Origin: Fluviicola sp.
GTDB taxonomy: Bacteria > Bacteroidota > Bacteroidia > Flavobacteriales_D > Crocinitomicaceae
Assembly: GCA_029866325.1 (NCBI GenBank)
Contig: JARWZO010000027.1
Location: forward strand, 62,001 to 126,000
DNA: 64,000 bases
Direction: 5' to 3'
Shown: piece after piece, positions 19,003-27,942 of the stretch
Layout: each line of letters starts with the position of its first letter
How positions within the stretch are numbered: the stretch's first letter is position 1
Program-made: the position numbers and the translations under genes
Notes under the pieces: generated by a model
What the model was told of the DNA's origin: nothing
Database searches by the model: none
The model's input: the letters and a program-made list of their open reading frames with translations, nothing else

Positions 19003-19815
19003 ATGTCAAAATTATTAGAAGGAAAACGTGGAATCATTACCGGAGCTTTGGATCAGAATTCCATTGCTTGGAAAGTGGCTGAAAAAGCGCATGAACACGG
19101 AGCTACATTTGTGTTGACAAACGCTCCTATCGCTATGCGTATGGGTGAAATCAATGCCTTGGCTGAAAAAACCAACTCTCAGATTATTCCTGCAGATGCT
19201 ACCAGCGTAGAAGAGTTAACCAATCTCTTTACGCAATCGCAGGAAGTATTGGGCGGAAAAATTGATTTTGTGTTGCATTCTATCGGAATGAGCGTGAACA
19301 TTCGTAAAAACATCCCATATACCGAATCAAACTACGATTATTTCGCAAAAGGAATTGATGTATCGGCAATGTCGTTGCACAAAATGTTGGCGGTAGCTAA
19401 GAAATTAGATGCCATCAGCGATTGGGGTAGTGTAGTTGCTTTAACCTACATGGCTGCGCAACGTACCTACCCGTTCTACACGGATATGGCCGACATCAAA
19501 GCGATGTTGGAATCGATTGCACGCAGCTTCGGTTATCACTACGGTTTAGAGAAAAAAGTGCGGATTAATACCGTTTCTCAATCACCTACCAAAACTACGG
19601 CTGGTACAGGAATCAAAGGTTTCGGTGATTTTTACGATTACGCAGATGCCATTGCTCCGCTAGGAAATGCATCGGCTGAAGATTGTGCTAATTACTGCAT
19701 CACCTTGTTCTCTGATTTAACGCGTATGGTGACCATGCAGAACTTGTTCCACGATGGCGGTTATTCATCTACGGGTGTGAGCAATATCGTGATGGAGAAA
19801 ATGGGAATTGAATAA
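19003..19815 (+). CDS. fabI: Enoyl-[acyl-carrier-protein] reductase (NADH)
   Basis: Last reductive step of fatty-acid elongation. 270-residue short-chain dehydrogenase-type protein with the FabI features: GIITGALDQNSIAWKVA at the nucleotide site, LHSIGMS near 91-97, and catalytic Tyr149, Tyr159 and Lys166 with the exact Y-x9-Y-x6-K spacing of FabI. A strong terminator follows. Probably transcribed alone from the box at 18978 or with upstream genes. Confidence 0.95.
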   Translation: MSKLLEGKRGIITGALDQNSIAWKVAEKAHEHGATFVLTNAPIAMRMGEINALAEKTNSQIIPADATSVEELTNLFTQSQEVLGGKIDFVLHSIGMSVNIRKNIPYTESNYDYFAKGIDVSAMSLHKMLAVAKKLDAISDWGSVVALTYMAAQRTYPFYTDMADIKAMLESIARSFGYHYGLEKKVRINTVSQSPTKTTAGTGIKGFGDFYDYADAIAPLGNASAEDCANYCITLFSDLTRMVTMQNLFHDGGYSSTGVSNIVMEKMGIE

Positions 19816-19835
19816 GTATTTCAAGCAATAAATAG

Positions 19836-19864
19836 AAAAGGAGTCTTCGGATTCCTTTTTTTTT
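19836..19864 (+). terminator. Rho-independent terminator after fabI
   Basis: AAAAGGAGTC, loop TTCG, then GGATTCCTTTT and a run of T residues. One G-U pair in the stem. Confidence 0.85.
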
Positions 19865-19962
19865 GAATCAACGTAGGGGTAAACCCAAACATGGTTGTCC
19901 ATAGCGATAACTAAACCTGAGTTCAAATTTAAAATTGAACACAGGTTAAAAAACCAAGTAAG

Positions 19963-20583
19963 ATGAAACATCTCCTTTTATCGTGCTTTTTAAGTATTGC
20001 GGGAGCGGTGCTGGCACAAACAATGAACTACAAAGGTTCTCAGGGTGGAACACTTTCTTTCGGGCAACGAACCACCTTAAGTGCGTTCAATCACGGAAAC
20101 GAAGCATCTGCTTTGGGAATTGGCGGACAATTCCGGGTTCGACTCAGCGAGCGCATCAACACCGAATGGTTTTTTGATTATTTACCTGCAACGAATGAAT
20201 TTTCCAGAAGATCAGATTACCACATCGGTTGGAGTGTGATGTACTGTCCGTTTAACCACGCCAACGAGCGTTTTGTGCCGTATGTGTTGGCAGGACATTG
20301 TTTTGATTACACCAAACAGGTCGAAATTGCGAATACCAATAATACGGTTGATCGTTGGAGTAGCGCCGTTCAGGGCGGAATCGGAACACACGTGAATCTG
20401 ACCGAGCGTTTGGATATGAGTTTGAGTTCGCAGTATATGATTCACTTGGGTACAGATGTCAATAGTCACACACATGATGGTGCAGTGGAATTCCACAAGG
20501 AAAAGGGCGGTTCATTCGAAGGTCATTTGTTGTTTACATTGAGTTTTAACTACAAATTTATGGACTTATGGGCACGCGATTAA
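19963..20583 (+). CDS. Outer-membrane beta-barrel protein, 206 aa
   Basis: Signal peptide ending VLAQ, then alternating hydrophobic strands and a C-terminal FSFNYKF-like strand, as in small porin-like barrels. It has features of the outer membrane protein beta-barrel (OMP_b-brl) superfamily. No ligand is predictable. The last 16 bases overlap the start of a second barrel gene, so the two are coupled and may be related by old duplication. Confidence 0.75.
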   Translation: MKHLLLSCFLSIAGAVLAQTMNYKGSQGGTLSFGQRTTLSAFNHGNEASALGIGGQFRVRLSERINTEWFFDYLPATNEFSRRSDYHIGWSVMYCPFNHANERFVPYVLAGHCFDYTKQVEIANTNNTVDRWSSAVQGGIGTHVNLTERLDMSLSSQYMIHLGTDVNSHTHDGAVEFHKEKGGSFEGHLLFTLSFNYKFMDLWARD

Positions 20584-21116
20584 TCAAATTGCTGGTATGT
20601 ATGACGGTGGTTATACAGGTATCAGCGCAGCAGGTAGAATTGGGTGAACGACAAGGATTGTTGCAGGCTACAGGTTCGCTTTATCCCGGATGGATGCTCA
20701 ATCACAATGTCCGGAACAACTATGCTGGCGGTCATTTTGCTTATTACTTCGATGATCATTACAGTTTTCGTGGTGAATTTTTGGGATATGTAGATGCGCA
20801 GACCGACGAAAAGTACATCAAAAAACACTTGCAGGTTCAGGCCGGTTTTGGTCGTCATTTTCCGATGAAACGCTGGGATCCGTTTATCTATGCACAAATG
20901 GGATTGGCAGGTATCGAATTGCAAGGCAGTACAAACGCGTTTTTACGTCCGAATGTTGGGCTTGTGGCAGGAGTAAACTACAATGTTTCGCGCTTCTTCT
21001 ATTTTTACGGAGAATGTGAGTTTATCCACATGAAAGATCCTGAGCGGATGAATAACATGGATCAATTGTTGGTAACGGCGGGGCTGGGTTTTCAGATTTC
21101 TACGAAGAGGAAATGA
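20568..21116 (+). CDS. Outer-membrane beta-barrel protein, 182 aa
   Basis: Signal peptide ending VSAQ, followed by beta strands typical of an eight-stranded barrel (YAGGHFAYYFDDHYSFRGEFLG, GFGRHFPMKRWDPFIYAQMGLAG, a C-terminal GLGFQIS). It overlaps the preceding barrel gene by 16 bases. Its TGA stop is the first triplet of a heptad-word repeat element (copy B). Confidence 0.75.
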   Translation: MGTRLIKLLVCMTVVIQVSAQQVELGERQGLLQATGSLYPGWMLNHNVRNNYAGGHFAYYFDDHYSFRGEFLGYVDAQTDEKYIKKHLQVQAGFGRHFPMKRWDPFIYAQMGLAGIELQGSTNAFLRPNVGLVAGVNYNVSRFFYFYGECEFIHMKDPERMNNMDQLLVTAGLGFQISTKRK

Positions 21117-21254
21117 TGCTTCATTTTTGATGCTTGATGTTGGATTGGATATAGGTAAAAATCAAGTTTTTGGTTATAAACTTCAGTCAAGTTGGATGAA
21201 TCTTGATAATTTATAGGATCCAATCAAAAATTAAACATCAAGCATTAAAAATCC
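21114..21254. repeat. Heptad-word inverted repeat element, copy B
   Basis: The left arm (21114-21150) reads as words GCTTCAT, TTTTGAT, GCTTGAT, GTTGGAT; the right arm (21217-21254) is the approximate complement. The first TGA is the stop codon of the preceding beta-barrel gene. The middle is unlike the other copies. Confidence 0.75.
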
Positions 21255-21345
21255 TTATAGAGAGTATCGAACTTTTAACATTAGTTAATCAATATCATTT
21301 GTTCTTATAGAGGTTGCGTATTCCTTTTTTCGCCAAGTTTGTACC

Positions 21346-22692
21346 ATGAATGAACGAAAGGCACTTCCGATTTCAAAACAAATTGCGTACGCATCAGGAA
21401 TGATGGGATGGAGCATGATGATTAACCTGATCAGTGTCATTCTGATTTACCTGTATGCACCTACCAAAGACAGTGGAATTCCGGTGTTTATCACGCAAGT
21501 GGCCATTTTTGGGATTTTTAATGCAATTGCGCTCATCACGGCGGGCGGACGATTGATTGACGCCATTTACGATCCGTTTATTGCACAGAAAAGCGATCAA
21601 AGTAAACATCCGAAAGGTCGGCGCATTCCGATCATGAAATGGGCCATTTTCCCGTCGTTGATTTTTTGTTTTTTGGTGTTTTATCCGATTTTCAATGAAG
21701 AAAGCAATTGGAACGTTGTTTGGCTCACGGTTACATTGGTTGGGTTTTACGTTTCTTCCACCACTTACATTATTCCATACAACGCGTTATTGCCCGAGTT
21801 GGCTCCGTCTTCCGATGATAAGGTGAAACTGTCTACCTGGCAATCGGTTGGTTATGTTTTCGGGATTGGAATTGCTTCCAACGCTTTCAATTTGACCGAT
21901 TTGTACATGAATAAATTGGGGTTGAATCGGGTAGAGGCTTTGCAGTTGACGGTATTGAGTTTTGCTTTGTTAGCCGCGTTGTTTATGTTTATTCCGATCT
22001 GGACAATCAACGAAAAGAAATTGTGTGTGGGTAAACCGAGTGCCATTCCAATGAAAATTGCTTTGCGGCAAACACTCACCAATCGCAATTTTTTGTTGTT
22101 CATCGTAGCCGATTTCGCTTATTTCATTGCCATTACCATCATTACTTCCGGACTGATTTATTTTGTGACCGTTTTGCTAGAATTGCCCGAAAGCATCGGT
22201 AACAAGCTGATGATTACCATGGTGTTGGTGTCATTCCTGTTTTACCCGATTGTGAATTACCTAGCGCGCAGAGTGGGTAAAAAAATCATCGTGCTGGTTT
22301 CATTGGGATTTTTGTCGTTGATTTTTCTGGGAGTTTATTCACTCGGAAAATGGGATATAGATCCGCAAGTACAAATTTATGGACTGATTGCCTGTGCGGC
22401 TATTCCGTTGGCTTCACTGAATATTCTTCCGAACGCTATTTTGGCCGAAATCATTGAAAAGGATAGCCGTGATACGGGCGAAAGCAAAGAAGCCATTTAT
22501 TTCGCGGTGCGCTATTTTTTTGTGAAAATTGCTCAAACCATCGGAATTGCATTGTTTGCGATGTTCCTCTTGTACGGAAAAGACATAGGCGATGATTTCG
22601 GAATTCGCATGAACGGCTTACTTGGTTTTGGATTGTGTGTATTGGCAACCTTGATTTTCACCCGTTTTAAAGAGGAAAAGAGAGTTGATTGA
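21346..22692 (+). CDS. MFS transporter, GPH (MelB-like sugar:cation symporter) type
   Basis: 448-residue inner-membrane protein with about 12 helices. The early segment ISKQIAYASGMMGWSMMIN and the following DPFIAQKSDQSKHPKGRRIPI (the conserved cytoplasmic loop after helix 2-3) are typical of the GPH/MFS_2 family that imports sugars or glycosides with Na+ or H+. No sugar-metabolism neighbours reveal the substrate. A promoter-like element (TTG, then AGTTTG) lies just upstream, ending four bases before the ATG. Confidence 0.85.
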   Translation: MNERKALPISKQIAYASGMMGWSMMINLISVILIYLYAPTKDSGIPVFITQVAIFGIFNAIALITAGGRLIDAIYDPFIAQKSDQSKHPKGRRIPIMKWAIFPSLIFCFLVFYPIFNEESNWNVVWLTVTLVGFYVSSTTYIIPYNALLPELAPSSDDKVKLSTWQSVGYVFGIGIASNAFNLTDLYMNKLGLNRVEALQLTVLSFALLAALFMFIPIWTINEKKLCVGKPSAIPMKIALRQTLTNRNFLLFIVADFAYFIAITIITSGLIYFVTVLLELPESIGNKLMITMVLVSFLFYPIVNYLARRVGKKIIVLVSLGFLSLIFLGVYSLGKWDIDPQVQIYGLIACAAIPLASLNILPNAILAEIIEKDSRDTGESKEAIYFAVRYFFVKIAQTIGIALFAMFLLYGKDIGDDFGIRMNGLLGFGLCVLATLIFTRFKEEKRVD

Positions 22693-22766
22693 ATAGATCA
22701 GTACGAAAGACCTCATGGTTCGAACAAACGTTCATGATGAAACGTTGAATAACAAACACAGCAATT

Positions 22767-23204
22767 ATGAAAGATCAGAGTTACAGTAACCACAAGCGAT
22801 ATTACATTCCCCATCATTTGATTTTTTATCCGATTGCGCTTGCATTAATAGGTATGGGGATTTATCAAAGTGTGACAGTTGAATCACTTCGAGGGATTTG
22901 GTTGTTTATAACCGCATTGACAGCACTTGTTGCATGGCTCTCGTTTATGGTGCGTCAACACTATGGAATGACAGTGCAGGATAGAATCATCTTCCTAGAA
23001 TTGCGTTACCGGTATTTTGCATTGACAGGCGAACGATTCGAACCAATCGAAGAACAATTATCCAAAGGACAGTTGTTTGCCCTGCGTTTTGCTTCAGATG
23101 ATGAGTTTGTTCCTTTGGTGAAACGTGCAATTTCCGAGCAATTAAGCAGTGCTTCGATCAAACAATCAATTAAAAGCTGGAAAGCGGATAATCAACGGGT
23201 TTAG
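22767..23204 (+). CDS. DUF6526 family membrane protein
   Basis: 145 residues. The opening QSYSNHKRYYIPHHL followed by a hydrophobic hairpin (two helices, about 18-65) is characteristic of DUF6526, a Bacteroidetes membrane family of unknown function. The C-terminal half is soluble and charged, with a helical REQ-like end. It is a single gene. Confidence 0.8.
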   Translation: MKDQSYSNHKRYYIPHHLIFYPIALALIGMGIYQSVTVESLRGIWLFITALTALVAWLSFMVRQHYGMTVQDRIIFLELRYRYFALTGERFEPIEEQLSKGQLFALRFASDDEFVPLVKRAISEQLSSASIKQSIKSWKADNQRV

Positions 23205-23222
23205 CTAATGCAGACTGTTGAT

Positions 23223-23741
23223 TTAACCCTTGATCAACACCTTATCTACAATATGAACAACCCCATTTGTGGCATCAATGTCTGCTTTGGTTATCGTTGA
23301 TTTCCCTCCATTTCCGTCGGTGATGATGATATAACCTTTTACAAGACGAAACTTTAGTTTTCCACCTGCAACGGTTCTGAATTTGGCTTTTCCTCGTCCT
23401 TTTTTAATGGCTGCCAGCAAGGTTGCTTCGTCGTATTTCCCTTCCAACACGTGGTATTCAATAAAATTCCGTAGTTCTCGTTTGTTTTCAGGAAGCTGCA
23501 GCGTCTCTAAATCTCCAGTGGGTAATTGGGCAAATGCCTGATCAGTTGCGGCAAACACCGTAAAAGGACCTTTGCTTTTTAGCGTTTCTATTAGATCCGC
23601 AGTTTTGATCGCTTCAAATAGCGTTACATGATTTTTCGATTCACCAACAAGTTGAAAGACATCGCTTGTTGTTTGCGCTGTGAGTGTAACGGTTAAAAAT
23701 CCTGCGATGCCTAAAACGGCAATTTTTTGTATGAATTTCAT
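23223..23741 (-). CDS. Secreted fasciclin-domain protein
   Basis: 172 residues; signal peptide ending LTAQ, then one FAS1 (fasciclin) domain with GPFTVFAATDQAFAQLP, YHVLEGKY and NGVVHIVDKVL. Such domains mediate adhesion or surface interactions. A paralogue lacking a signal is encoded 192 bases upstream on the same strand. The compact single-domain form is common in Bacteroidetes. Confidence 0.92.
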   Translation of the reverse strand: MKFIQKIAVLGIAGFLTVTLTAQTTSDVFQLVGESKNHVTLFEAIKTADLIETLKSKGPFTVFAATDQAFAQLPTGDLETLQLPENKRELRNFIEYHVLEGKYDEATLLAAIKKGRGKAKFRTVAGGKLKFRLVKGYIIITDGNGGKSTITKADIDATNGVVHIVDKVLIKG

Positions 23742-23932
23742 GTTTATTTTTTTTAATGGGTGTTAAACAGGGAATGTAAGGACGTGTTCAATTCACTTCT
23801 CCAAAAATCAAACGCGCCCTTACAAAAGCCTGTCATTTTATATAAGCGTAACCAAAACCTGAACTTGCGCATACATCGGGCTCGTCATAAAACGATGCAA
23901 TAATACATGCGCATGGTTCAGAAGAAGGATCA

Positions 23933-24346
23933 TTACATCTTTGGCAATAAAACTTTGTCGATTACATGAATAACGCCATTCGATGCTGGGATGTCGGTTG
24001 AACTGACAGTTGCATTACCGATCATAACCTTATTGTCTTTGATACTTACTTTCAGTTTTTCACCTTCAACAGTGGTAATTTCCTGACCGTCTTTCAAATC
24101 GGCAAACATGGTCTTTCCTTTGATAACATGATAAGTCAATACTTTACCCAATTTCGTTTTGTTTTCGGGTTTCATTAAATTATCCACATCTTTTTGAATG
24201 GCAGTAAATGCACTATCTGTTGGAGCGAACACGGTAAACGGTCCTGCACCTTGAAGTGTTTCAACCAAACCTGCAGCTGTAACCGCCGATGCGAGTGTTT
24301 TGCAATTTTCAGCAGCTACTGCTACTAGATCATTTTTGTTGGTCAT
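23933..24346 (-). CDS. Fasciclin-domain protein without visible signal peptide
   Basis: 137 residues, one complete FAS1 domain (GPFTVFAPTDSAFTAI, TYHVIKGKT, NGVIHVIDKVLLPKM). The start MTNKNDLVAVAAEN has no signal peptide, and no alternative start upstream in frame was found. So it is either cytoplasmic or exported by a non-Sec route. Its domain is clearly related to the neighbouring secreted fasciclin. Confidence 0.88.
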   Translation of the reverse strand: MTNKNDLVAVAAENCKTLASAVTAAGLVETLQGAGPFTVFAPTDSAFTAIQKDVDNLMKPENKTKLGKVLTYHVIKGKTMFADLKDGQEITTVEGEKLKVSIKDNKVMIGNATVSSTDIPASNGVIHVIDKVLLPKM

Positions 24347-24474
24347 CTGTGTGTAATTTAATGATGCTGATGCGTTTCAACAACAGTGTAAAATTGCCCT
24401 GAAATGCGTTCGAATCTATTATAGAAAAGACCTTAAAATTTACATTATTCACAGGTAATCGCGTCATTATTAGG

Positions 24475-24723
24475 GGCGATTACCCATTTAAATGCACAAC
24501 TCCCGCATAATTTGACGTACGGCGTATTTTCCCACGAATAAACGAATAACGTGCCTTGTACCGATTATGGCGAATGATCAGCCGCAGCTGATCCCACTAA
24601 TCAAAATGGAAACAAGTTTCCATTATTAGCTTCGCTGAACTTACGTTTCGCTATAAATTCATGTGTAATTTTCATTCGTTTATTAGTGGGAGACTATGAT
24701 GTGCTCTTTAATGGGAAATCACA
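24475..24723. mobile_element. MITE-like element, copy 1 (non-autonomous)
   Basis: The region 24347-24863 has no gene. The element starts GGCGATTACCCATTTAAATG and ends with the imperfect complement of that (ATGGGAAATCACA), giving terminal inverted repeats of about 25 bases. It is flanked by the direct repeat TATTAGG (24468-24474 and 24724-24730), a target duplication. An inner inverted repeat (CCCACGAATAAACGAAT at 24531-24547, complement at 24674-24690) and two small palindromes lie inside. A second copy is at 54703-54937. No transposase is encoded. Confidence 0.8.
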
Positions 24724-24766
24724 TATTAGGCATTGGTGTATTCCTGTTGAATTTCCGGGAAATGAC

Positions 24767-24811
24767 AAAATCGACTTCAGAAGCTGCGCTGTTCGCTCTG
24801 AAGTCGATTTT
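24767..24811. terminator. Strong bidirectional hairpin terminator
   Basis: AAAATCGACTTCAG (24767-24780) pairs perfectly with CTGAAGTCGATTTT (24798-24811). It lies downstream of the DUF2383 gene on the minus strand. Confidence 0.75.
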
Positions 24812-24863
24812 GAAGTGATTAGACTATCGTAGAATCACCATTCAATAAATTGGTGAATCCGAA

Positions 24864-25325
24864 TTAAGCATGTTGTTTCAATGCATCACGCTTCGCTTTC
24901 ACCGAATTATGATCTGCTTTTAGCAAGTCAAGCTGGGCTTTGATCATTGTTTGTTGATTCTGGCTCAGATTAACGGAACATTCTTCTAAAACGGTGTTAT
25001 AGGTTTCGATTGCTTCATCTTCACCTTGTTCACATGAATTGAGAATAAACATTCTGTTTTTACCTGTTAAAGCTGCTTTTACATCCATCCAAACGCGGAA
25101 AAAAGTTCCGGATAGTTTGGTGTCTTCTGTTGCTACACCACCAAGACGTTTGATTTCAACGGTGAGATCGGTTGTGTTTTTCGTACTTGTTTTAGACAAT
25201 TGGGTGAAAAGTTTTTTTAAATCATCTTCATCCGTTTCTTTCATAGCGGTGTGATAACCTTCTACACGTTCGTTGTTGATTTGCACTAATTTGTTCAATG
25301 CATCAATTGTTTGCTGATTTTCCAT
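24864..25325 (-). CDS. PA2169/DUF2383 four-helix-bundle protein
   Basis: 153 residues, all-helical, without signal peptide. The sequence INNERVEGYHTAMKE, LSKTSTKNTTDL and the long C-terminal helices fit the DUF2383 ferritin-like fold, often stress-related. In Bacteroidetes such genes accompany envelope-stress or general-stress loci. No metal ligand set is evident, so an iron-binding role is not claimed. Confidence 0.85.
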   Translation of the reverse strand: MENQQTIDALNKLVQINNERVEGYHTAMKETDEDDLKKLFTQLSKTSTKNTTDLTVEIKRLGGVATEDTKLSGTFFRVWMDVKAALTGKNRMFILNSCEQGEDEAIETYNTVLEECSVNLSQNQQTMIKAQLDLLKADHNSVKAKRDALKQHA

Positions 25326-25463
25326 GTTCTTTTAATTAAGAGGTGTACGTGTTGTAGCTGCATTTCCGAATACAGATTTAAACACACAACAAAGATGCGT
25401 GCCGATTTAGCTAGAAGTGTTATTTCAATTGGAGCAGTTCTTACATGAATCACACAGTTTGTT

Positions 25464-26588
25464 CTACAATTTGATGCGAATCGGCTTTTTGGTGGCAATC
25501 ATAAAAAACACCCATTTTCCATCGAGTGAAACAGTATGAGAAATCTCTTCCATAGGGGTTTCAATAACCATGCCTTTCGAAGCCAGATTTACTTCTTTTA
25601 CAAGTGATTTGGTTGTTAAATCAAACCACGCGAGGTACCAAGGTGCCGTTCTGTCGACCGATTTTTGGTAATGGAACACAAACCGATTGTTGGATACTCC
25701 GATCCCTATAGCATTGATAAACGAACGATTGGTTAAACGTGTTTCCTGCTGCTCAACAGTTGGTGTTTGGGGAACAGATGTGATTACGGTACCGTTTTGA
25801 ATAACCGCTTGAGTAGAATCGGTAACGGTAACACTGATCTGTGGATCACCTAGATTCGGAGAACTAAAAAAGGATCGTTTGATAGAATTAGTTGGGTCAA
25901 TTGGTTTTAAGATATAGTCGGTTTTATTCACAGTTGCCACGCAATTATAGTTTTCCGAAAAACGGCTTCCGGTTAAGAATGAGGGAAGTTGATCAAGGAT
26001 GGAGTAATCTTTGTGATAAACATCGTAAAACGGTTTAGGTGCAGTTTGGCTTGTTGCAAACGTTTCTAGGTTCACAAAAAACACATCGCCGTTTTGATTG
26101 GTAGCTTTTAAATAACCTTCCACTTTGGCGAGTTCGATAACATCTTTAAACTGTTGGGGATTTTTCCCGCAAATCTTTTTCTTCAGAGTGGTGAAATCAA
26201 GAATGGTGTGATCAGCCGAACGCATATCAACCGCAGTCCATTGCGGTGTTGTGAGCCAGATATAGCGATCACTGTAACCTTTGTATTCAGATTGATAAGC
26301 CATGTTATCTTCAATCTGAATTTTGATGACTTCTTTGTACGTCTTCGTAGCAAAATCGAAGGTATGAATGAGGAAAAAATCTTCTTGTGTGCCTTTGTAA
26401 CTTTTGGAAACTTTATCAACTGATGTGAGGCAATTGTTCTGTTGAAAACTCTGCATGTATTTCCAAGAAGGTTCTCTAGTAGAGGACCAATATATAATTC
26501 CTATTGTCACGCCTACAGCTGCAAGAGTTATCATGGCTAATAACAATTTGCTTTTGGCAGAAATCGATTTTTTTGTGAGAGGTTTCAT
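25464..26588 (-). CDS. Membrane-anchored extracytoplasmic protein, 374 aa, unknown
   Basis: The N-terminus has a single hydrophobic helix (about 15-33) preceded by basic residues, so the rest lies outside the cytoplasm. The body looks like a beta-propeller-type sensor: strand-rich segments with FDFATKTYKEV and FDLTTKSLVKEV, reminiscent of units of a WD40/PQQ-like fold. I do not recognise a family. It begins three bases downstream of a lipoprotein gene with a similar layout, so the two are probably co-transcribed. Confidence 0.7.
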   Translation of the reverse strand: MKPLTKKSISAKSKLLLAMITLAAVGVTIGIIYWSSTREPSWKYMQSFQQNNCLTSVDKVSKSYKGTQEDFFLIHTFDFATKTYKEVIKIQIEDNMAYQSEYKGYSDRYIWLTTPQWTAVDMRSADHTILDFTTLKKKICGKNPQQFKDVIELAKVEGYLKATNQNGDVFFVNLETFATSQTAPKPFYDVYHKDYSILDQLPSFLTGSRFSENYNCVATVNKTDYILKPIDPTNSIKRSFFSSPNLGDPQISVTVTDSTQAVIQNGTVITSVPQTPTVEQQETRLTNRSFINAIGIGVSNNRFVFHYQKSVDRTAPWYLAWFDLTTKSLVKEVNLASKGMVIETPMEEISHTVSLDGKWVFFMIATKKPIRIKL

Positions 26589-26591
26589 CGC

Positions 26592-27665
26592 TTAAAATTT
26601 CCATTTGACCTTTCCTGTTTTGGCGTCTACCAAACTGAAAGGAGTATAATTATTCGAAGCTGCCCCAATAAAAAATGACGTTCCATCAGGATTCCATGAG
26701 AGGGTATAGGTGTTACTGTTTTCAACAGGATCATACAATGATTGAACAGGTTTGCTCCAACGAAAGGCATGCTTATCAAGCTGATACAGTCCAATGTATT
26801 CTTTGCCTGAGGATCCTAACGCGTTGAGATAGGTGAGTGTGAGGCCGTTGTCACTCAAACCGAGGATGTTACCTTGCAAAAACACAGCGCTGTCCAGTTT
26901 TTCATACTGCATGTTTCGCATCATTTCAACGTAGTTTTGTCGCGACGGATGGCTGGCTTTGTGCAGAAATGCCTGATACGAATTGGATGGATTGAAGGAC
27001 TCTAGTAAAAGAGTGGTGGTGTCACTCAAAACAAAGCCAAGTGATGAATTGCCGATGAGTTGGGTATTCCCGTAGAAATTTTCAATAAAAGACAATTGGT
27101 AGGCGGGATCCGTTTTCAATGAATCTTCGATCAATTTCCCTTTTAAGGTAGTACGATTCAGCAAGTATAGATCACCACTTGAAGTGATTACACGTAGATT
27201 CCGGTAAGCATCTACTTCAATACGTGCGATTGATTGCTTGATTTGCTGATTTTTGGAACGAATAAGAGCTTTTAGCGCAACCGGTTTCACGATTTTATTG
27301 TTCGCATACAGATCAATAGCATAGACCTCATCCTTCGCAGAAAAGAAGGCATATTGATCGGATACCCCGATAAAAGCGCCCGAATAATCACCGATTTCAT
27401 ATTCGGTACTGTAGACTTGTTTTCCAGTCTTGGCATCGAGTGTATAAGTGAGCCAGTAATAAAAATACCCGGTCGATTGATCTGCCGATTCGATGGTTTC
27501 CATGCGACTATAGACAAACACCGCGTAGTTTTTTCCGTTGTGTTTACTTTTCCCCACGTAATTGATCACGCCGCGCTTGGTGCCATCTTCGGCTAGATCT
27601 TCGCTGCAGGAAGAACCTGATAACACTACCAAAAGAAAAAGGCTGAAGCGGAGTAGTTGTTTCAT
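26592..27665 (-). CDS. Lipoprotein with propeller-like repeats, 357 aa, unknown
   Basis: Lipobox SGSSC (Cys at about residue 20). The mature protein carries two motifs LDAKTGKQVY and VDAKTGKVKW, typical of PQQ/WD40-like blades, and strand-rich sequence between. It may be a distant paralogue of the following membrane-anchored protein, based on shared layout only. Function unknown. Operon partner of 25464-26588. Confidence 0.72.
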   Translation of the reverse strand: MKQLLRFSLFLLVVLSGSSCSEDLAEDGTKRGVINYVGKSKHNGKNYAVFVYSRMETIESADQSTGYFYYWLTYTLDAKTGKQVYSTEYEIGDYSGAFIGVSDQYAFFSAKDEVYAIDLYANNKIVKPVALKALIRSKNQQIKQSIARIEVDAYRNLRVITSSGDLYLLNRTTLKGKLIEDSLKTDPAYQLSFIENFYGNTQLIGNSSLGFVLSDTTTLLLESFNPSNSYQAFLHKASHPSRQNYVEMMRNMQYEKLDSAVFLQGNILGLSDNGLTLTYLNALGSSGKEYIGLYQLDKHAFRWSKPVQSLYDPVENSNTYTLSWNPDGTSFFIGAASNNYTPFSLVDAKTGKVKWKF

Positions 27666-27923
27666 AAGTAATGTCTGTTAAAACGAAAGTAGCAGAACTA
27701 TCAGAATTGCAATGAATTGTGGAAAACTATTTGATGGAGAAACGATGAAATTGAAATGAGGGTGGAGTAGTATGATTGTGTCGAAAAAAAAAGCGCTTTA
27801 CATGTGTTATGTATTTGATTTTCAGTATTTTAAATTCAGTAATCCCGCAATATTACGGAATTTTTTATTCCTATTTTGTGAGCTCAAAATGTACCGGAAT
27901 TCTAACGAGAAATCCAACACCGT

Positions 27924-27942
27924 GTCCGCCTTTGGCGCGATC
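27924..27942. repeat. GTCCGCC palindromic repeat, left copy
   Basis: GTCCGCCTTTGGCGCGATC. Its inverted copy lies at 29186-29203 on the other side of CFAS 1; a third copy is at 59075-59093. Each contains a tiny CGCC-TTT-GGCG hairpin. The rest of 27666-27923 shows nothing recognisable. Confidence 0.55.
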
